Notes under the pieces: model-generated
What the model was told of the DNA's origin: nothing
Databases searched by the model: none
Seen by the model: only the letters and a program-made list of their open reading frames with translations
Made by a program: the position numbers and the translations under genes
Assembly (NCBI GenBank): GCA_049840475.1
Contig: JASGKX010000003.1
Coordinates: 248,001 to 312,000 of the forward strand
Source of the DNA: JBGVSA01 sp049840475
GTDB taxonomy: Bacteria; Pseudomonadota; Gammaproteobacteria; Burkholderiales; Rhodocyclaceae
DNA length: 64,000 nucleotides
Direction of reading: 5' to 3'
Part shown: positions 32,871 to 41,977 of the stretch, in pieces
How positions within the stretch are numbered: the first letter of the stretch is position 1
Layout of the letters: every line of letters begins with the position of its first letter

Positions 32871-34207
32871 TCAGCCGTTCTTTTTGTGTTGCGGCGCCGC
32901 ACGCCCGTCGCCGCGTTGCGCGGGTCTGGAACCGTTGCGCGCTTGCCCGCGACTGCGTTCTTGCGACGCTCCTTGGCCTTGACGAGGGCCGCGATTACCA
33001 CGCGGTGGCTGTTGGCGATGCGCTGGCGTCGAGGGAGCCGCGTCCGTAACGGGCGAAGGGACGAAGTCCTCGGTCGTGACTCGCTCGATGGGCCGCTTGA
33101 TCAAGCGTTCGATGGCGCCGAGCAACTTCAATTCTTCGCCGTCGACCAGCGATATGGCCGCGCCAGCGCTACCTGCGCGGCCTGTGCGGCCAATGCGGTG
33201 GACGTAGTCTTCCGGCACATTGGGCAGTTCGAAGTTCACCACTTGCGGTAACTGGTCGATGTCCAGTCCGCGCGCGGCGATGTCAGTAGCGACCAGCACG
33301 GGCAGCGTACCTTCCTTGAAATCGGTCAGTGCTCTGATGCGGGCGTTCTGGCTCTTGTTGCCGTGAATCGCTGCGGACGGAATGCCTTGCTTGCCCAAGT
33401 ATTCCGCCAGGCGATTGGCGCCATGCTTGGTTCGCGTGAAGACCAGTACCTGACGCCAGTCGTGCTTCTTGACCAAGTGCGCGAGCAGTTCGCGCTTCTG
33501 CTTTTGGCCGATCAGGTGCACGGATTGCTGCACGAGTTCGGACGCCGTATTGCGGCGGGCGACGTCGACGCGACCCGGGTTGTCGAGCAGGCCATCGGCC
33601 AGCTCGCGGATTTCATCCGAGAAGGTGGCCGAGAACAGCAGGTTCTGCCGTCTGGCTGGCAGGAGTGCTAGGATCTTCCGGATGTCACGGATGAAACCCA
33701 TGTCGAGCATGCGATCGGCCTCGTCGAGTACGAGGATTTCGATGGCCGACAGGTCGAGCGTCTTTTGGCCCACGTGGTCGAGCAAGCGGCCGGGCGTGGC
33801 GACAAGAATGTTGAACGCGGCGACGCAGCGCAGAAATCTGTGGGTTGATGTTCACGCCACCAAACATGACGAGCGACGTCAGCGGCACATGCTTGCCGTA
33901 AGTGCGGACGGACTCTTCGACTTGAGCGGCTGAGTTCACGCGTAGGCGTGAGAATCAGGCAGCGCGGACGCCCGGCGGCGGGTTGGCGTGCCGGTTGAGT
34001 GGTGTTCAGGCGATGCAGGACCGGAAGCGTAAAACCGGCGGTCTTGCCCGTGCCGGTCTGTGCGGTGGCCAGCAGGTCGCCTCCAGAGAGTACAAGCGGG
34101 ATGGCCTGAGCTTGAATCGGGGTAGGGCGGGTATAACCAGCGTCTGAAACGGCGCGCAATAGGGGTTCGGCCAGTCCAAGACCGGCAAAGAGAACCTCGG
34201 ATGTCAT
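32871..34207 (-). pseudogene. RhlE-type DEAD-box RNA helicase, two frameshifts
   Basis: ATP-dependent RNA helicase of the DEAD family. From the ATG at 34207: Q-motif region (YTRPTPIQAQAIPLVLSGGD), motif I ATAQTGTGKTAGF, motif Ia LILTPTREL. An extra base near 33931 shifts to the frame with QVEESVRTYGKHVPLTSLVM and FGGVNINPQISALRR. A second extra base near 33814 moves to the frame with LLDHV, VLDEADRMLDMGF, LLFSATFSDEIRELA and HRIGRTGRAGSAG. The C-terminus is a basic, Gln/Gly/Arg-rich tail. Removing both bases gives about 444 residues. Gene symbol is withheld because several RhlE paralogues are common. Confidence 0.82.
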
Positions 34208-34420
34208 GCAGTGAAACTCCAGCGGCAGCCAGCCGCTCGGAGCGACACCAATCGAAGCGGCGGGCCAGTAGTGATCGAATTGATCGGTGGGAAAAACTTG
34301 CCGGTGCGCCGATTGGCGAGGCGCACGGAAAACGTCAATTGTAAGGCTTAAGGGAGCTGCCGCGAAATTTTCCTTCAACGTCAGGGGGCGAGATGTGTTG
34401 CTTTGTGGTGCATAGCACAA

Positions 34421-34447
34421 AGAAAAACGGCGCCCGCAGGCGCCGTT
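34421..34447 (-). terminator. Intrinsic terminator after uxaC
   Basis: AACGGCGCC-CGCA-GGCGCCGTT (34426-34447), perfect 9-bp stem. On the minus strand it is followed by TTTTTCTTT. It ends the uxaC transcript just past its stop codon. Confidence 0.9.
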
Positions 34448-34468
34448 CTGTCTGGTCTGCTAGCTGAT

Positions 34469-35875
34469 TCAGACGATGCCGAAGTAACGCTCGGCGTTGC
34501 CGTAGCAGATGCCTTCAACGACCTTCTTCAACTGCGCCCAGTCTTGCGGGTATTCACCGTTTTCAACCCAGCCACCGATCATGTTGCACAGGATGCGGCG
34601 GAAGTACTCGTGACGGGTATAGGACAGGAAGCTGCGCGAGTCCGTCAGCATGCCGACGAAAGCGCCCAGGTTGCCCAACTGCGACAGGGCGGTGATCTGG
34701 CGGATCATGCCGTCCTTCTGATCGTTGAACCACCAGCCCGAGCCGAACTGCATCTTGCCCACGACCTTGCCGTCCTGATAGTTGCCGATCATGGTGGCCA
34801 GCACTTCGTTGTGGATCGGGTTCAGGCAGTAGAGGATTGTCTTCGGCAGCAGGTCGTCGCCGTCCAGCGTGTCGAGGAAGCGCGCAATCTTGGCCGAAAT
34901 CAGGTCATCGGCGATCGAGTCCCAGCCGGTATCGGGACCGAGTTGCTTGAACATGCGCGTGTTGTTGTTGCGTTGCGCGCCGATGTGCAATTGCATTGCC
35001 CAGCCGCGGCGGGCGTATTCGCGGCCCAGGTGCAGCATGATGGCCGTCTTGAACTGATCAGCCTGTTCGCGGGAGACCGTCTCGTTGCTCATGGCCTGCG
35101 CCAGCGTTGCCGTCAGTTCGCCTTCGGACGCTTGCGAGAAGAAGGCAATGTCGATCGCGTGGTCGGACAGCTTGCAGCCGTGCGCAGCGAAGTAGTCGAG
35201 GCGGGCATCCAGTGCCTTGAGCAGATCGGGGAAGCTATTGATCTCAATGCCCGACACGGCGGACAGACGGCGGATGTAGTCCTGGAAACCAACACGGTCG
35301 ATGTTGAACGACTTGTCCGGACGGAACGTCGGCAGCACCTTGACCTTGAAGTCGCTCTCAGCAGCGATGGCCTTGTGGTAGGCCAGGTCGTCAACCGGAT
35401 CGTCGGTGGTGCACACCGCGCGCACGTTCGACCGGACCATCAGACCGCGTGCGGAGAGTTCCGGCTTGGCGATCTGTGCGTTACACACTTCCCACAGTTC
35501 ATCGGCGGTAGCAGCGGAGACCTGCGTGCGGGTGCCGAAGTAGCGTTGCAGTTCCAGGTGGCTCCAGTGGTAGAGCGGGTTGCCCACGCCCATCGGGAGC
35601 ACTTCACAGAACTTGCGGAATTTCGCTTGGTCCGGCTGGTTGCCGGTGATGAAGTCCTCGGTCACACCCGAAGACCGCATGAAGCGCCACTTGTAGTGGT
35701 CGCCACCGAGCCAGATTTCGGTGATGTTGCGGAACGACTTGTTCTCGGCGATTTCAACCGGCGGAAGATGGCAGTGGTAGTCGATGATCGGCTGCGGTGC
35801 CGCGTACTCGTGGTACAGCTTCTGCGCGGTGGGCGACTCGAGGAGGAAATTGTCGTCCATGAATGCCTTGGCCAT
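34469..35875 (-). CDS. uxaC: Glucuronate isomerase
   Basis: Isomerises D-glucuronate to D-fructuronate (and galacturonate to tagaturonate), the first step of hexuronate breakdown. 468 residues, normal for the family. It belongs to the amidohydrolase-like fold: N-terminal metal-binding IIDYHCHLPPVEIAENKSF, then GDHYKWRFMRSSGVTEDFIT, NPLYHWSHLELQRYFG and AMQLHIGAQRNNNTRMFKQL, ending with CNMIGGWVENGEYP. It lies at the left end of the uronate island with its own terminator. Confidence 0.96.
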   Translation of the reverse strand: MAKAFMDDNFLLESPTAQKLYHEYAAPQPIIDYHCHLPPVEIAENKSFRNITEIWLGGDHYKWRFMRSSGVTEDFITGNQPDQAKFRKFCEVLPMGVGNPLYHWSHLELQRYFGTRTQVSAATADELWEVCNAQIAKPELSARGLMVRSNVRAVCTTDDPVDDLAYHKAIAAESDFKVKVLPTFRPDKSFNIDRVGFQDYIRRLSAVSGIEINSFPDLLKALDARLDYFAAHGCKLSDHAIDIAFFSQASEGELTATLAQAMSNETVSREQADQFKTAIMLHLGREYARRGWAMQLHIGAQRNNNTRMFKQLGPDTGWDSIADDLISAKIARFLDTLDGDDLLPKTILYCLNPIHNEVLATMIGNYQDGKVVGKMQFGSGWWFNDQKDGMIRQITALSQLGNLGAFVGMLTDSRSFLSYTRHEYFRRILCNMIGGWVENGEYPQDWAQLKKVVEGICYGNAERYFGIV

Positions 35876-36009
35876 GTGGTAGGTCTCCTGATGGCGAGTC
35901 GGAATGCTCGCGTGAAAATGTCAGACTAAAAATTGTATCCCAGGCAATAGCTGTCTTACAGCCTCAGATCAATTGTGACTGGTCGCATTCCGACTCGGTT
36001 GTTGAATAT

Positions 36010-36861
36010 TCAAACACCGCTGTAGGAAGAATAGCCGCCATCCACCGGAATGATGCTTCCTGTGACGAAGCTGGAGGCCTTTGAAGAGGCCAGCCAGAGC
36101 AGCGCGCCAAGCAGTTCATCGGCGGTGCCAAAGCGTGCCATCGGTGTCTGCGCGATCACGCGCTGAGCGCGTTCGGTGTAACTGCCGTCCTCATTGACCA
36201 TCATCTTGCGATTCTGCTCGGTGATGAAGAACCCCGGCGCCAATGCGTTTACACGAATGCCATGGCGCGCGAAGTGCGTCGCCAGCCATTGCGTGAAGTT
36301 GGCGATGGCGGCTTTGGCGCTGCTATAGGCGGCGACTTGGGTCAGCGGACGGTACGAGGCCATCGACGCAATGTTGATGATCGAGCAGCCTTCGCGGCTG
36401 ACCATGTGCTTGCCGAACACTTGGCTCGGCAGCAGGCTGCCCATGAAGTTCAGGTCGAAAACCGACTGGAATCCAGCGATGTCCAGTTCCAGGAAGCTCG
36501 TGTTGTCGGGTCCCGCAGTCAGCGGATCGAAGTACCGTTGGCCCGTCACCCCCTTCGGATTGTTGCCGCCTGCGCCATTGATCAGAATGTCGCACGGTCC
36601 GAATGTCGCCTTGATGTGATCGGCCGCGAGTTCCAGCGAAGGCTGGTCCAGCACGTTGGCCGAAATGCCCATCGCGCGGCCGCCTGCATGTTCGATCTCA
36701 TGGGCGAGCGCTTCGGCTTTGGCCAGATCGCGGCCCAGCACCACGATCTTTGCGCCGCATGCTGCAAGCGCCCGGCACATGGCGGCGCCGAGTACGCCTG
36801 CGCCGCCTGTCACAACCACCACCTTGTCTTTCAGATCAACCTGAAACGGTAATTCCGTCAT
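36010..36861 (-). CDS. SDR-family oxidoreductase, probable D-fructuronate reductase / D-mannonate oxidoreductase
   Basis: 283-residue short-chain dehydrogenase. Cofactor motif TGGAGVLGAAMCRAL at the N-terminus, LINGAGG (NNAG-type) motif, and catalytic Ser-Tyr-Lys in IASMASYRPLTQVAAYSSAK. The C-terminal FVTGSIIPVDGGYSSYSGV is typical. The start overlaps the uxuA 3' end by 26 bases, so both are co-transcribed. Context between uxuA and uxaC argues for reduction of fructuronate to mannonate, replacing the unrelated classical UxuB. The sequence alone only proves the SDR fold. Confidence 0.8.
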   Translation of the reverse strand: MTELPFQVDLKDKVVVVTGGAGVLGAAMCRALAACGAKIVVLGRDLAKAEALAHEIEHAGGRAMGISANVLDQPSLELAADHIKATFGPCDILINGAGGNNPKGVTGQRYFDPLTAGPDNTSFLELDIAGFQSVFDLNFMGSLLPSQVFGKHMVSREGCSIINIASMASYRPLTQVAAYSSAKAAIANFTQWLATHFARHGIRVNALAPGFFITEQNRKMMVNEDGSYTERAQRVIAQTPMARFGTADELLGALLWLASSKASSFVTGSIIPVDGGYSSYSGV

Positions 36862-37927
36862 GCTTTGCCTTGTTGTCCTTGGGTGGCGGGACGAATTTGT
36901 CGATCGCTTCCCACAACCCGTTTAGATAAACGGCGCCCAGGGCTCGGTCGTACAGGCCATAGCCGGGCTTGCCCGTTTCGCCCCAGATCATTCGCCCGTG
37001 ATCCGGGCGTACGTATCCGTCGAAACCGACGTCATGATACGCGCGCAGGATGCGAGCCATGTCGAGCGAGCCTTCACAAGACAGGTGGGACGACTCATAG
37101 AACGTGCCGTCTTCTTCGACCGCCACGTTGCGCAGGTGGCCGAAGGGGATTCGACCCATGCCGCCGAATTCGCGTACAAGGGACTCGATGTTGTTGCATA
37201 GGTCGGCGCCCAGCGAGCCCGAGCACAAAGTGATGCCATTGGCCGGCGTGTCAACGGTCTTCACCAATCGCATGAGGTCGTCTCGGTTCTTGACGATGCG
37301 CGGTAGGCCGAAGATGGGGCGGGGCGGATCGTCGGGGTGCATGGCCATGCGTACGCCCACTTCCTCCGCGACGGGGATGATCCGTTTGAGGAAATACTCC
37401 AGGTTCTCCCAGAGCTTGTCTTCGCTTACGTTTTTGTATTCGGCGAGCACCCGGCGCAGGTCTTCGGGCTTGTAGCTTGCATCCCAGCCGGGCAGAGAAA
37501 TTCCTTTCTCTGGGTCTATTTGCGCCACCGCATCGGCGTCGAACGCCAGCGTATAAGAGCCGTCGGGCAACTGCTTGGCCATCTCCGTGCGCGTCCAGTC
37601 GAATACCGGCATGAAGTTGTAGCAGATGACCTTGACCCCGGCGGCTGCGCAGTTGCGGATGTTCTGGCAGAAATTGTCGATCAGTCGATCGCGCGTGGGC
37701 TTGCCGAGCTTGATGTCTTCGTGCACGGGCACGCTCTCTACCACCTCGAATTTGAGCCCCGCGGATTCAATACGGTCGCGTAGCGCCTTGATTTTCTCCA
37801 CGGGCCAGACTTCGCCGACAGGCACGTCGTAGACGGCCGAGACAATGCCGTAGATGCCGGGGATCTGCCGGATGTATTCCAACTTGACGGGATCGGACTC
37901 GCCGTACCAGCGGAAGGTCATTTTCAT
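36836..37927 (-). CDS. uxuA: Mannonate dehydratase (UxuA type)
   Basis: Dehydrates D-mannonate to 2-keto-3-deoxygluconate. 363 residues of the TIM-barrel UxuA family: MKMTFRWYGESDPVKLEYIR, GVKVICYNFMPVFDWTRTEM, GVRMAMHPDDPPRPIFGLPR, VRPDHGRMIWGE, and YLNGLWEAIDK. The start at 37927 is chosen because AAGGAGC lies eight bases upstream; a longer in-frame extension to 38092 has no family similarity. It heads the uxuA-SDR unit and is divergent from the FadR-type regulator. It coexists with a ManD-type enzyme at 39136. Confidence 0.93.
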   Translation of the reverse strand: MKMTFRWYGESDPVKLEYIRQIPGIYGIVSAVYDVPVGEVWPVEKIKALRDRIESAGLKFEVVESVPVHEDIKLGKPTRDRLIDNFCQNIRNCAAAGVKVICYNFMPVFDWTRTEMAKQLPDGSYTLAFDADAVAQIDPEKGISLPGWDASYKPEDLRRVLAEYKNVSEDKLWENLEYFLKRIIPVAEEVGVRMAMHPDDPPRPIFGLPRIVKNRDDLMRLVKTVDTPANGITLCSGSLGADLCNNIESLVREFGGMGRIPFGHLRNVAVEEDGTFYESSHLSCEGSLDMARILRAYHDVGFDGYVRPDHGRMIWGETGKPGYGLYDRALGAVYLNGLWEAIDKFVPPPKDNKAKHDGITVSG

Positions 37928-38270
37928 GTTCGCTGCTCCTTGCCAGAAAGAGAGGCTCACCCACCGGCGACGAGGACGGGACGCGAAACCGCCGTTGAAC
38001 CGAATCGCCGCGCAGGCAGTGCCGCACGATGGTTCCAGAATAGGTGCCGGGATCGCGTCGCGCTGACTCCGGAGCGATTGGGCATTGATCAAGAGCGGGG
38101 CGAGTCTTACGCGCGACAGGGCACAATGCTGAGTTTCGTGAGAAAACCAGCCGGCGTCATCGGTGCTGCGCGCGGTGACGCCCCCGCAGCGGCGCTCGTG
38201 ACGGCTGGTTTATCTTGTATGGTAGTGTATATTGAGTGTTCGATCCCCTCGAATTGATTTGGGCAAAGCA
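37928..38270. promoter_or_regulatory. uxuA / GntR divergent promoter region
   Basis: 343 bases between uxuA (left) and the GntR gene (right). No supportable gene. The AT-rich part at 38205-38240 contains TGTATGGTAGT (38214-38224), which recurs inverted at 40444-40454 in the other divergent promoter of this island. Confidence 0.5.
38214..38224 (+). promoter_or_regulatory. Shared operator-like motif, copy 1
   Basis: TGTATGGTAGT, located 47 bases before the GntR start and in the uxuA upstream region. The identical 11-mer occurs on the opposite strand at 40444-40454. A candidate binding site for the local FadR-type GntR protein. Confidence 0.5.
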
Positions 38271-38984
38271 ATGGCGACCGTAGTACAGGCAGATGAGTTT
38301 CGTTACCGCGAACCGGTGTCGATCGGTGCGCAGTTGCATCGACACCTGCGCGACGCGATCATCCGCGCCGATCTCAAGCCCGGACAGGCGCTGTCCGAGA
38401 CCGAAGTCAGCAAGCGCTATGCCGTCAGTCGCCAGCCTGTTCGTGAGGCATTCATCAAGCTTGCGGAGGAGCGTCTGGTTGAAGTGCTGCCCCAGCGCGG
38501 CACCTTCGTCGTGAAGATTTCGATTGATGATGTGATGGACGCGCGTTTCGTGCGTGAGGTCATCGAAGTCGCCATCGTGCAAGAAGTCGCCTTGCGCGCT
38601 ACGCCTGAGCTCATCGCTGAACTGCGTGATCTTCTCGAACAGCAGCGCGAGGCGGGCGGTGACAACGAACGCTTTCTTGCGCTGGACGAGTCCTTTCACA
38701 AACTGCTTGCTGGCGCGGTACGGCGCGATCACGCGTGGCGGGTGATCGAGAACGTCAAGGCGCAGATGGATCGCGTGCGCTATCTCAGTATTGAAGACGC
38801 CACGCCGACGTCGATCATCATTGATCAACACACGCGCATCGTCGATGCCATCGAAGCGGGCGACGCGCTTGCTGCCGCCGCCGCCATGCGTACCCACCTG
38901 CGCGAAATTCTCAAATCTCTGCCTGAAATCGCGCAAAACCATCCAGATATTTTCGAGCCACCTTCGGCTATGTCGGAGTCATGA
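38271..38984 (+). CDS. GntR/FadR-family (FCD) transcriptional regulator of the uronate island
   Basis: 237 residues from the ATG at 38271. Winged helix at residues about 15-80 (IGAQLHRHLRDAIIRADLKP, SETEVSKRYAVSRQPVREAF, VLPQRGTFVVKI). The FCD domain has the expected metal/ligand residues (DARFVREVIEVAIVQEVALR, LDESFHKLLAGAV, DQHTRIVDAIEAGD, AMRTHLREIL). Surrounded by mannonate dehydratases and a sugar-acid importer, it is likely a repressor relieved by a hexuronate intermediate. A shared 11-mer in both flanking promoter regions is its candidate operator. The exact ligand is unknown. Confidence 0.88.
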   Translation: MATVVQADEFRYREPVSIGAQLHRHLRDAIIRADLKPGQALSETEVSKRYAVSRQPVREAFIKLAEERLVEVLPQRGTFVVKISIDDVMDARFVREVIEVAIVQEVALRATPELIAELRDLLEQQREAGGDNERFLALDESFHKLLAGAVRRDHAWRVIENVKAQMDRVRYLSIEDATPTSIIIDQHTRIVDAIEAGDALAAAAAMRTHLREILKSLPEIAQNHPDIFEPPSAMSES

Positions 38985-39078
38985 CAAACGCATGGCCTGA
39001 GGGTGCGATGCCTGACTGCCCTCGCTCCTGATCCTTGGGCCCGATGCGCTTGCGGGCGCTGATAAAGCAAAAGAACAA

Positions 39079-39118
39079 AAAAAAGCCCGCGGCACGTCTG
39101 GTTGCCGCGGGCTTTTTT
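39079..39118. terminator. Strong bidirectional terminator
   Basis: A perfect 16-bp stem from 39079-39094 to 39103-39118 (core GCCCGCGGCA / TGCCGCGGGC) with an 8-nt loop, A-run on one side and T-run on the other. It serves both the rightward GntR gene and the leftward dehydratase gene. Confidence 0.93.
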
Positions 39119-39135
39119 CGTTGGCTAACGCTCGT

Positions 39136-40344
39136 CTACCAGTTCCACAACGTCCCATCTTCGAGTCGCGCGATGGGCAGGTAGGCCGGGTCGTACGGAT
39201 AGCGTGCGGCCAGTTCCTCGTCCATCGTCACGCCGTGTCCCGGCTCTTCGCCTGGCACCATGTAGCCATTCTCGAAGCGGTAGCTGTTGGGGAACACTTC
39301 GTTCACGAGCGGCTCGTGAGCCATGTATTCCTGGATGCCGAAATTCGGAATCGAGATGTCGAAGTGCAACGCTGCGCCCATGCAGATCGGCGAGACATCA
39401 GTCGGCCCGTGGCTACCAGTGCGGACCTGATATAGCTCCGCAAGCGCGGCGATCTTGCGCATGTGGCTGATGCCACCGGTATGCGTGACGCTGGTGCGGA
39501 TGTAGTCGATCAACTGGTTTTCGATCAGTGTCTTGCAGTCCCAGATGCAATTGAACACTTCGCCCACCGCCAGTGGTGTGGTCGTGTGCTGGCGGATCAG
39601 GCGGAAGGCGTCCTGATTCTCTGCGGGCGTGGCGTCTTCCATCCAGAAGAGATGATACGGCTCCAGCATCTTGCCCAGGCGCGCGGCTTCGATGGGCGTG
39701 AGGCGATGATGCACGTCGTGCAGCAGGGGCAGGTCGGGCCCGAAGCGATCACGCAGCGCCTCGAACAGCTTGGGCATGTGCTGGATGTACTTGTCGGTCG
39801 ACCAGATGGACTCTTGCGGCAGCCCCTTTGTCGCGGGTTCGTAGAAACCATTCGGTTGCCCCACGCCGTAGACCTTGGCAAGGCCCGGTACGCCGGTTTG
39901 CACGCGGATCGCCTTGAAGCCATCTTCCAAGTGACGTTCTACGGCCTCGATGGTGTCGTCGATGCTCGCCCCGTTGGCGTGGCCGTACACAAGACAGCCG
40001 GCGCGGCTCTTGCCACCGAGCAGTTGGTATAGCGGCAGGTTTGCCACCTTTGCCTTGATGTCCCACAGCGCCATGTCGACGGCCGCGATAGCGGTCATGG
40101 TCACCGGCCCGCGCCGCCAGTACGCGCCTTTGTAGAGGTATTGCCAGATGTCTTCGATCTGGTGCGGGTCGCGTCCGATGAGGCAGGGCGCCACATGGTC
40201 CTTCAGGTATGAAGCGACCGATAACTCGCGTCCATTGAGGGTGGCGTCCCCCCAGCCGACCAAGCCTTCGTCAGTGACGATCTTGAGCGTAACGAAGTTG
40301 CGACCGGGGCTGCAGACGATGACTTTGGCATCGATGATCTTCAA
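39136..40344 (-). CDS. Enolase-superfamily D-mannonate dehydratase (ManD type)
   Basis: 402 residues from a TTG at 40344, chosen because GGAGA lies eight bases upstream and the family begins MKIIDAKVIVCSPGRNFVTL. Enolase-superfamily blocks: N-terminal capping domain (GLVGWGDATLNGRELSV), barrel motifs LFEALRDRFGPDLPLLHDVH, HRLTPIEAARLGK, FWMEDATPAENQDAF, AVGEVFNCIWD and TGSHGPTDVSPICMGAALHF. Length and sequence fit the ManD group that dehydrates mannonate and/or gluconate. It is unrelated in fold to the UxuA encoded nearby, so either one is redundant or they act on different sugar acids. Confidence 0.87.
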   Translation of the reverse strand: MKIIDAKVIVCSPGRNFVTLKIVTDEGLVGWGDATLNGRELSVASYLKDHVAPCLIGRDPHQIEDIWQYLYKGAYWRRGPVTMTAIAAVDMALWDIKAKVANLPLYQLLGGKSRAGCLVYGHANGASIDDTIEAVERHLEDGFKAIRVQTGVPGLAKVYGVGQPNGFYEPATKGLPQESIWSTDKYIQHMPKLFEALRDRFGPDLPLLHDVHHRLTPIEAARLGKMLEPYHLFWMEDATPAENQDAFRLIRQHTTTPLAVGEVFNCIWDCKTLIENQLIDYIRTSVTHTGGISHMRKIAALAELYQVRTGSHGPTDVSPICMGAALHFDISIPNFGIQEYMAHEPLVNEVFPNSYRFENGYMVPGEEPGHGVTMDEELAARYPYDPAYLPIARLEDGTLWNW

Positions 40345-40664
40345 TTTGAGTCTCCTGGAAAAACCTTGCGAAGCCGTCAGTAGTGTCTTCGGGAATGGGT
40401 GAAAACCCCTATTTCTCCACCGTTGTAACAAACTGACTCACCTACTACCATACATGTTAGCTGAGATTTCGACATTCGCTACTTGATGCAATGTCAGGTC
40501 GGCAGCTTTCGAACCAGCGAGTCGGAACAAAAAGAAGAATGTGTGCGACGTGTGACGCTCCTCCCGTCCGCGACACAGCTTTGCGGATCGAGCGATTGAT
40601 CGGTGGTGCGACAGGCTCTGTGGGTGCTGCCGGTCTTTTCTGACAGAGGATAGGAGAAGGGTCC
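40345..40664. promoter_or_regulatory. Divergent promoter region of ManD-type gene and ABC importer
   Basis: 320 bases without a gene. An AT-richer segment near 40420-40470 carries ACTACCATACA (40444-40454), the inverted copy of the motif at 38214. AGGAGAAGG at the right end is the ribosome site of the binding-protein gene. Nothing else stands out. Confidence 0.5.
40444..40454 (-). promoter_or_regulatory. Shared operator-like motif, copy 2
   Basis: On the minus strand TGTATGGTAGT, identical to 38214-38224. It lies about 100 bases before the ManD-type start and about 210 before the ABC importer start, where a repressor could control both directions. Confidence 0.5.
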
Positions 40665-41861
40665 ATGTTCAAGTTAAACAGCTTGGCACGTCAGTTGGTG
40701 GCAGCGAGTTTCGTGGCAGCGGGTTCGGTAGCTTCATTGATGGGTTCGGTGGCACACGCCCAGACCCCTCCGCCATCAAAGCCCGTCGTCATCAACGTCG
40801 TGGACGTCGGCGGCGCACTGGCCTTCCTGCAAGAGGGCATGGAGAAGTACCGGGACAAGAATCCGAAGGTGGTCTCGCGCATCACCTTCACCAAGGCGCC
40901 GGCGCCTGAATTACCGGGCAAGCTCAAGGCGATGCAGGCCGCCAATCGTTCAGACATCGATCTGGTTGTGGGCGGCGTGGACATTCTGTCGTCGGGCATC
41001 GACCAGAGCTTGTGGATTCCGATCTTCCCGACCTTTGCGAAAGATTTCCCCAGCGTGCTCGACAGCTATCTGCCGGCGGCGGCCAAGATGCAGGAGCTGG
41101 CGCAAAACCAAGCCCTGGCCGTGGGCTTCATGTACAACGGCCCGTTCCTTGAATACAACCCGGCGACCGTGAAAACGGTGCCGAGTACACCGCAGGAGTT
41201 GCTGGCGTGGTGCAAGGCCAATCCGAACAAGTTCATCTACGCCCGACCGGCCAACTCGGGCCCGGGGCGCGCGTTCATCATGGGCCTGCCGTACATGCTC
41301 GGCGACAGAGACCCGAAGGATCCCGTCAAGGGATGGGACAAGACCTGGGCCTACTTGAAGGATCTTGATTCGTGCATCGAGTACTACCCCTCGGGTACCG
41401 GCGCGGTGTTCAAGGAGGTCGGTGAGGGCTCGCGCGACATCACCGTCACCACGACTGGGTGGGACATCAATCCGCGTGCGCTGGGCATCGTGCCGAAGGA
41501 GTTCAAGATCAACATCTTCAAGGGCATGACCTTCGTGAACGACTCGCAGTACATGATGGTTCCGAAGGGTGTGACGGGCGACAAGCTCGCGGCCGTGATC
41601 GACCTCATGCGCTACATGATGCAGCCCGAAGCGCAGGCACTTACGTGGGACAAGGGCTACTTCTATCCCGGTCCGGCAATCAAGAACGTGCCGCTGTCGA
41701 TGGCGCCGAAGGCAAGTCAGGACGTGATGAAAGAATTCGGCCGCCCCGAGTATGACGAAATCATGAGCAAATATCCGCAAGCGCAGCAGCTCGATGCCAA
41801 GGCGCTTGTTGCCGCGTTCCGCAAGTGGGACGAGGACATCGGCGCACGCAAGACACGCTGA
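40665..41861 (+). CDS. ABC transporter periplasmic solute-binding protein
   Basis: 398-residue binding protein with a signal peptide (AASFVAAGSVASLMGSVAHA, cleaved near AHAQ). It has the mixed architecture of spermidine/putrescine- or sugar-type family 1 binding proteins (VINVVDVGGALAFLQEGMEK, DIDLVVGGVDILSSGIDQ, VTTTGWDINPRALGIVPKEF). First gene of a four-gene importer with ATPase and two permeases. Given the uronate setting, an aldonate/uronate or oligosaccharide ligand is plausible. AGGAGAAGG precedes the ATG. Confidence 0.86.
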   Translation: MFKLNSLARQLVAASFVAAGSVASLMGSVAHAQTPPPSKPVVINVVDVGGALAFLQEGMEKYRDKNPKVVSRITFTKAPAPELPGKLKAMQAANRSDIDLVVGGVDILSSGIDQSLWIPIFPTFAKDFPSVLDSYLPAAAKMQELAQNQALAVGFMYNGPFLEYNPATVKTVPSTPQELLAWCKANPNKFIYARPANSGPGRAFIMGLPYMLGDRDPKDPVKGWDKTWAYLKDLDSCIEYYPSGTGAVFKEVGEGSRDITVTTTGWDINPRALGIVPKEFKINIFKGMTFVNDSQYMMVPKGVTGDKLAAVIDLMRYMMQPEAQALTWDKGYFYPGPAIKNVPLSMAPKASQDVMKEFGRPEYDEIMSKYPQAQQLDAKALVAAFRKWDEDIGARKTR

Positions 41862-41977
41862 TCGCTACTCGCTGATTCAACGCCTCTGCCGCGGGCGCGC
41901 TGTGGCGCCCGCGCAGTAGGCCGTTATGTCGAAGGATTCGTCGCGTCGCTTCGCGATGCGTGCAACAGGGGTTGCCA

